Positions 5,175 to 5,641 of a stretch of 5,641 nucleotides of DNA are shown here, one piece after another. Each line of letters begins with the position of its first letter. Within the stretch, counting starts at the first letter, position 1. Made by a program: the position numbers and the translations under genes. The notes beneath the pieces are model-generated. The model was not told the DNA's origin. It worked only from the letters and a program-made list of their open reading frames with translations, and did not search any database. The DNA comes from Blastocatellia bacterium (GTDB lineage: Bacteria; Acidobacteriota; Blastocatellia; Chloracidobacteriales; JADJPF01): assembly GCA_016789295.1 (NCBI GenBank), contig JAEUQL010000271.1, positions 1-5,641 of the forward strand, given 5' to 3'.

Positions 5175-5641
5175 TCAAGCAGAAAAACGTCCTTCTAGCT
5201 CTGGACTTTCCCACCACTTGCTGCCTTTAAGAAATTGTGAACCTTCTAGAGTTGAAGCTTGAATCTGTTCGAGAACTTTCTGTACTGTAAATACAAGCTC
5301 CTTTAACCCTTCCCCAGTAACTGCCGAGATAATCAGCAATGGCAGCCCTTTATTTCTACAGTAATCTTTTAACTGCTGCAGTCTCTCAGGTTCATCAAGA
5401 GCATCAACTTTGTTTGCAACTACTATCTCTGGTCTTTCTGAAAGGTCTTCCTTGTAGCTTCTGAGTTCATTACTGACTATCTTGTAGTCTTCAACTGGGT
5501 CTCGTCCAGTACTACTTGATACATCTACAAGGTGTAGTAGTAGTTTTGTCCTCTCAACATGACGTAGAAACTGCAACCCCAAACCTGCACCTTCACTAGC
5601 CCCCTCTATCAATCCTGGAATATCTGCAACTACAAAGGTCT
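5175..5641 (-). CDS. obg: Obg family GTPase (ObgE/CgtA), C-terminal part, cut by the window edge
   Basis: Partial gene; only about the last 154 residues are in the window. Obg is an essential GTPase that binds the 50S subunit and (p)ppGpp and takes part in late ribosome assembly and growth control. The visible part begins in the G domain with FVVADIPGLIEGASEG, which carries the G3/switch II DxPG motif, then GLGLQFLRHVERTKLLLHLVD typical of Obg, the G4 motif NKVD (local residues 76-79) and the G5-like SAVTGEG (105-111). The protein ends about 45 residues later with no Obg C-terminal (OCT) domain, a common form. The N-terminal glycine-rich Obg fold and the G1 motif lie beyond the right edge. 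It precedes nadD in the direction of transcription, a familiar order, but 540 bases separate them. Confidence 0.95.
   Translation of the reverse strand, partial: TFVVADIPGLIEGASEGAGLGLQFLRHVERTKLLLHLVDVSSSTGRDPVEDYKIVSNELRSYKEDLSERPEIVVANKVDALDEPERLQQLKDYCRNKGLPLLIISAVTGEGLKELVFTVQKVLEQIQASTLEGSQFLKGSKWWESPELEGRFSA

Overview
This looks like a bacterial chromosomal housekeeping segment, about 40% G+C in sampled lines of the core genes. Six complete genes and one gene cut by the right edge lie on the minus strand. One complete gene lies on the plus strand at the left end. The organism is probably Gram-negative. The style of the plus-strand sigma factor (region 4) and of the TraR/DksA protein reminds me of Acidobacteriota. 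That placement rests on memory of family sequences, not on a search, so treat it as moderate to low confidence.

Reading the minus strand from right to left, the order is: obg (ribosome-assembly GTPase, 5' part missing); a 540-base stretch without a gene; nadD (NAD synthesis); rsfS (ribosome silencing factor, overlapping nadD by 17 bases); a sensor-less sigma-54 activator of the NtrC/PspF type; rlmH (23S rRNA pseudouridine methyltransferase); a TraR/DksA-type RNA polymerase regulator; and comF (phosphoribosyltransferase-like competence protein). From nadD to comF the gaps are at most about 60 bases, so nadD-rsfS-activator-rlmH-dksA-comF is probably one operon. Its themes are ribosome maturation and hibernation (obg, rsfS, rlmH), NAD supply (nadD) and transcriptional control (the sigma-54 activator and the DksA-like protein).

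At the left end a 255-residue sigma-70/ECF-like factor on the plus strand converges on comF with only 40 bases between the stop codons. It is clearly AT-richer than the operon (about one third G+C in a sampled line) and no anti-sigma gene is visible.

The least explained part is the 540-base gap between obg and nadD. It has no convincing coding frame but contains several strong inverted repeats: a 7-bp outer stem with a long interrupted inner stem, a second imperfect stem, a perfect 10-bp AT-rich hairpin and a perfect 17-bp palindrome. A 10-bp inverted repeat brackets the structured part at a distance of 334 bases. It does not match any RNA family I can recognise. A structured nadD leader, a stand-alone small RNA or a small decayed mobile element are all possible.
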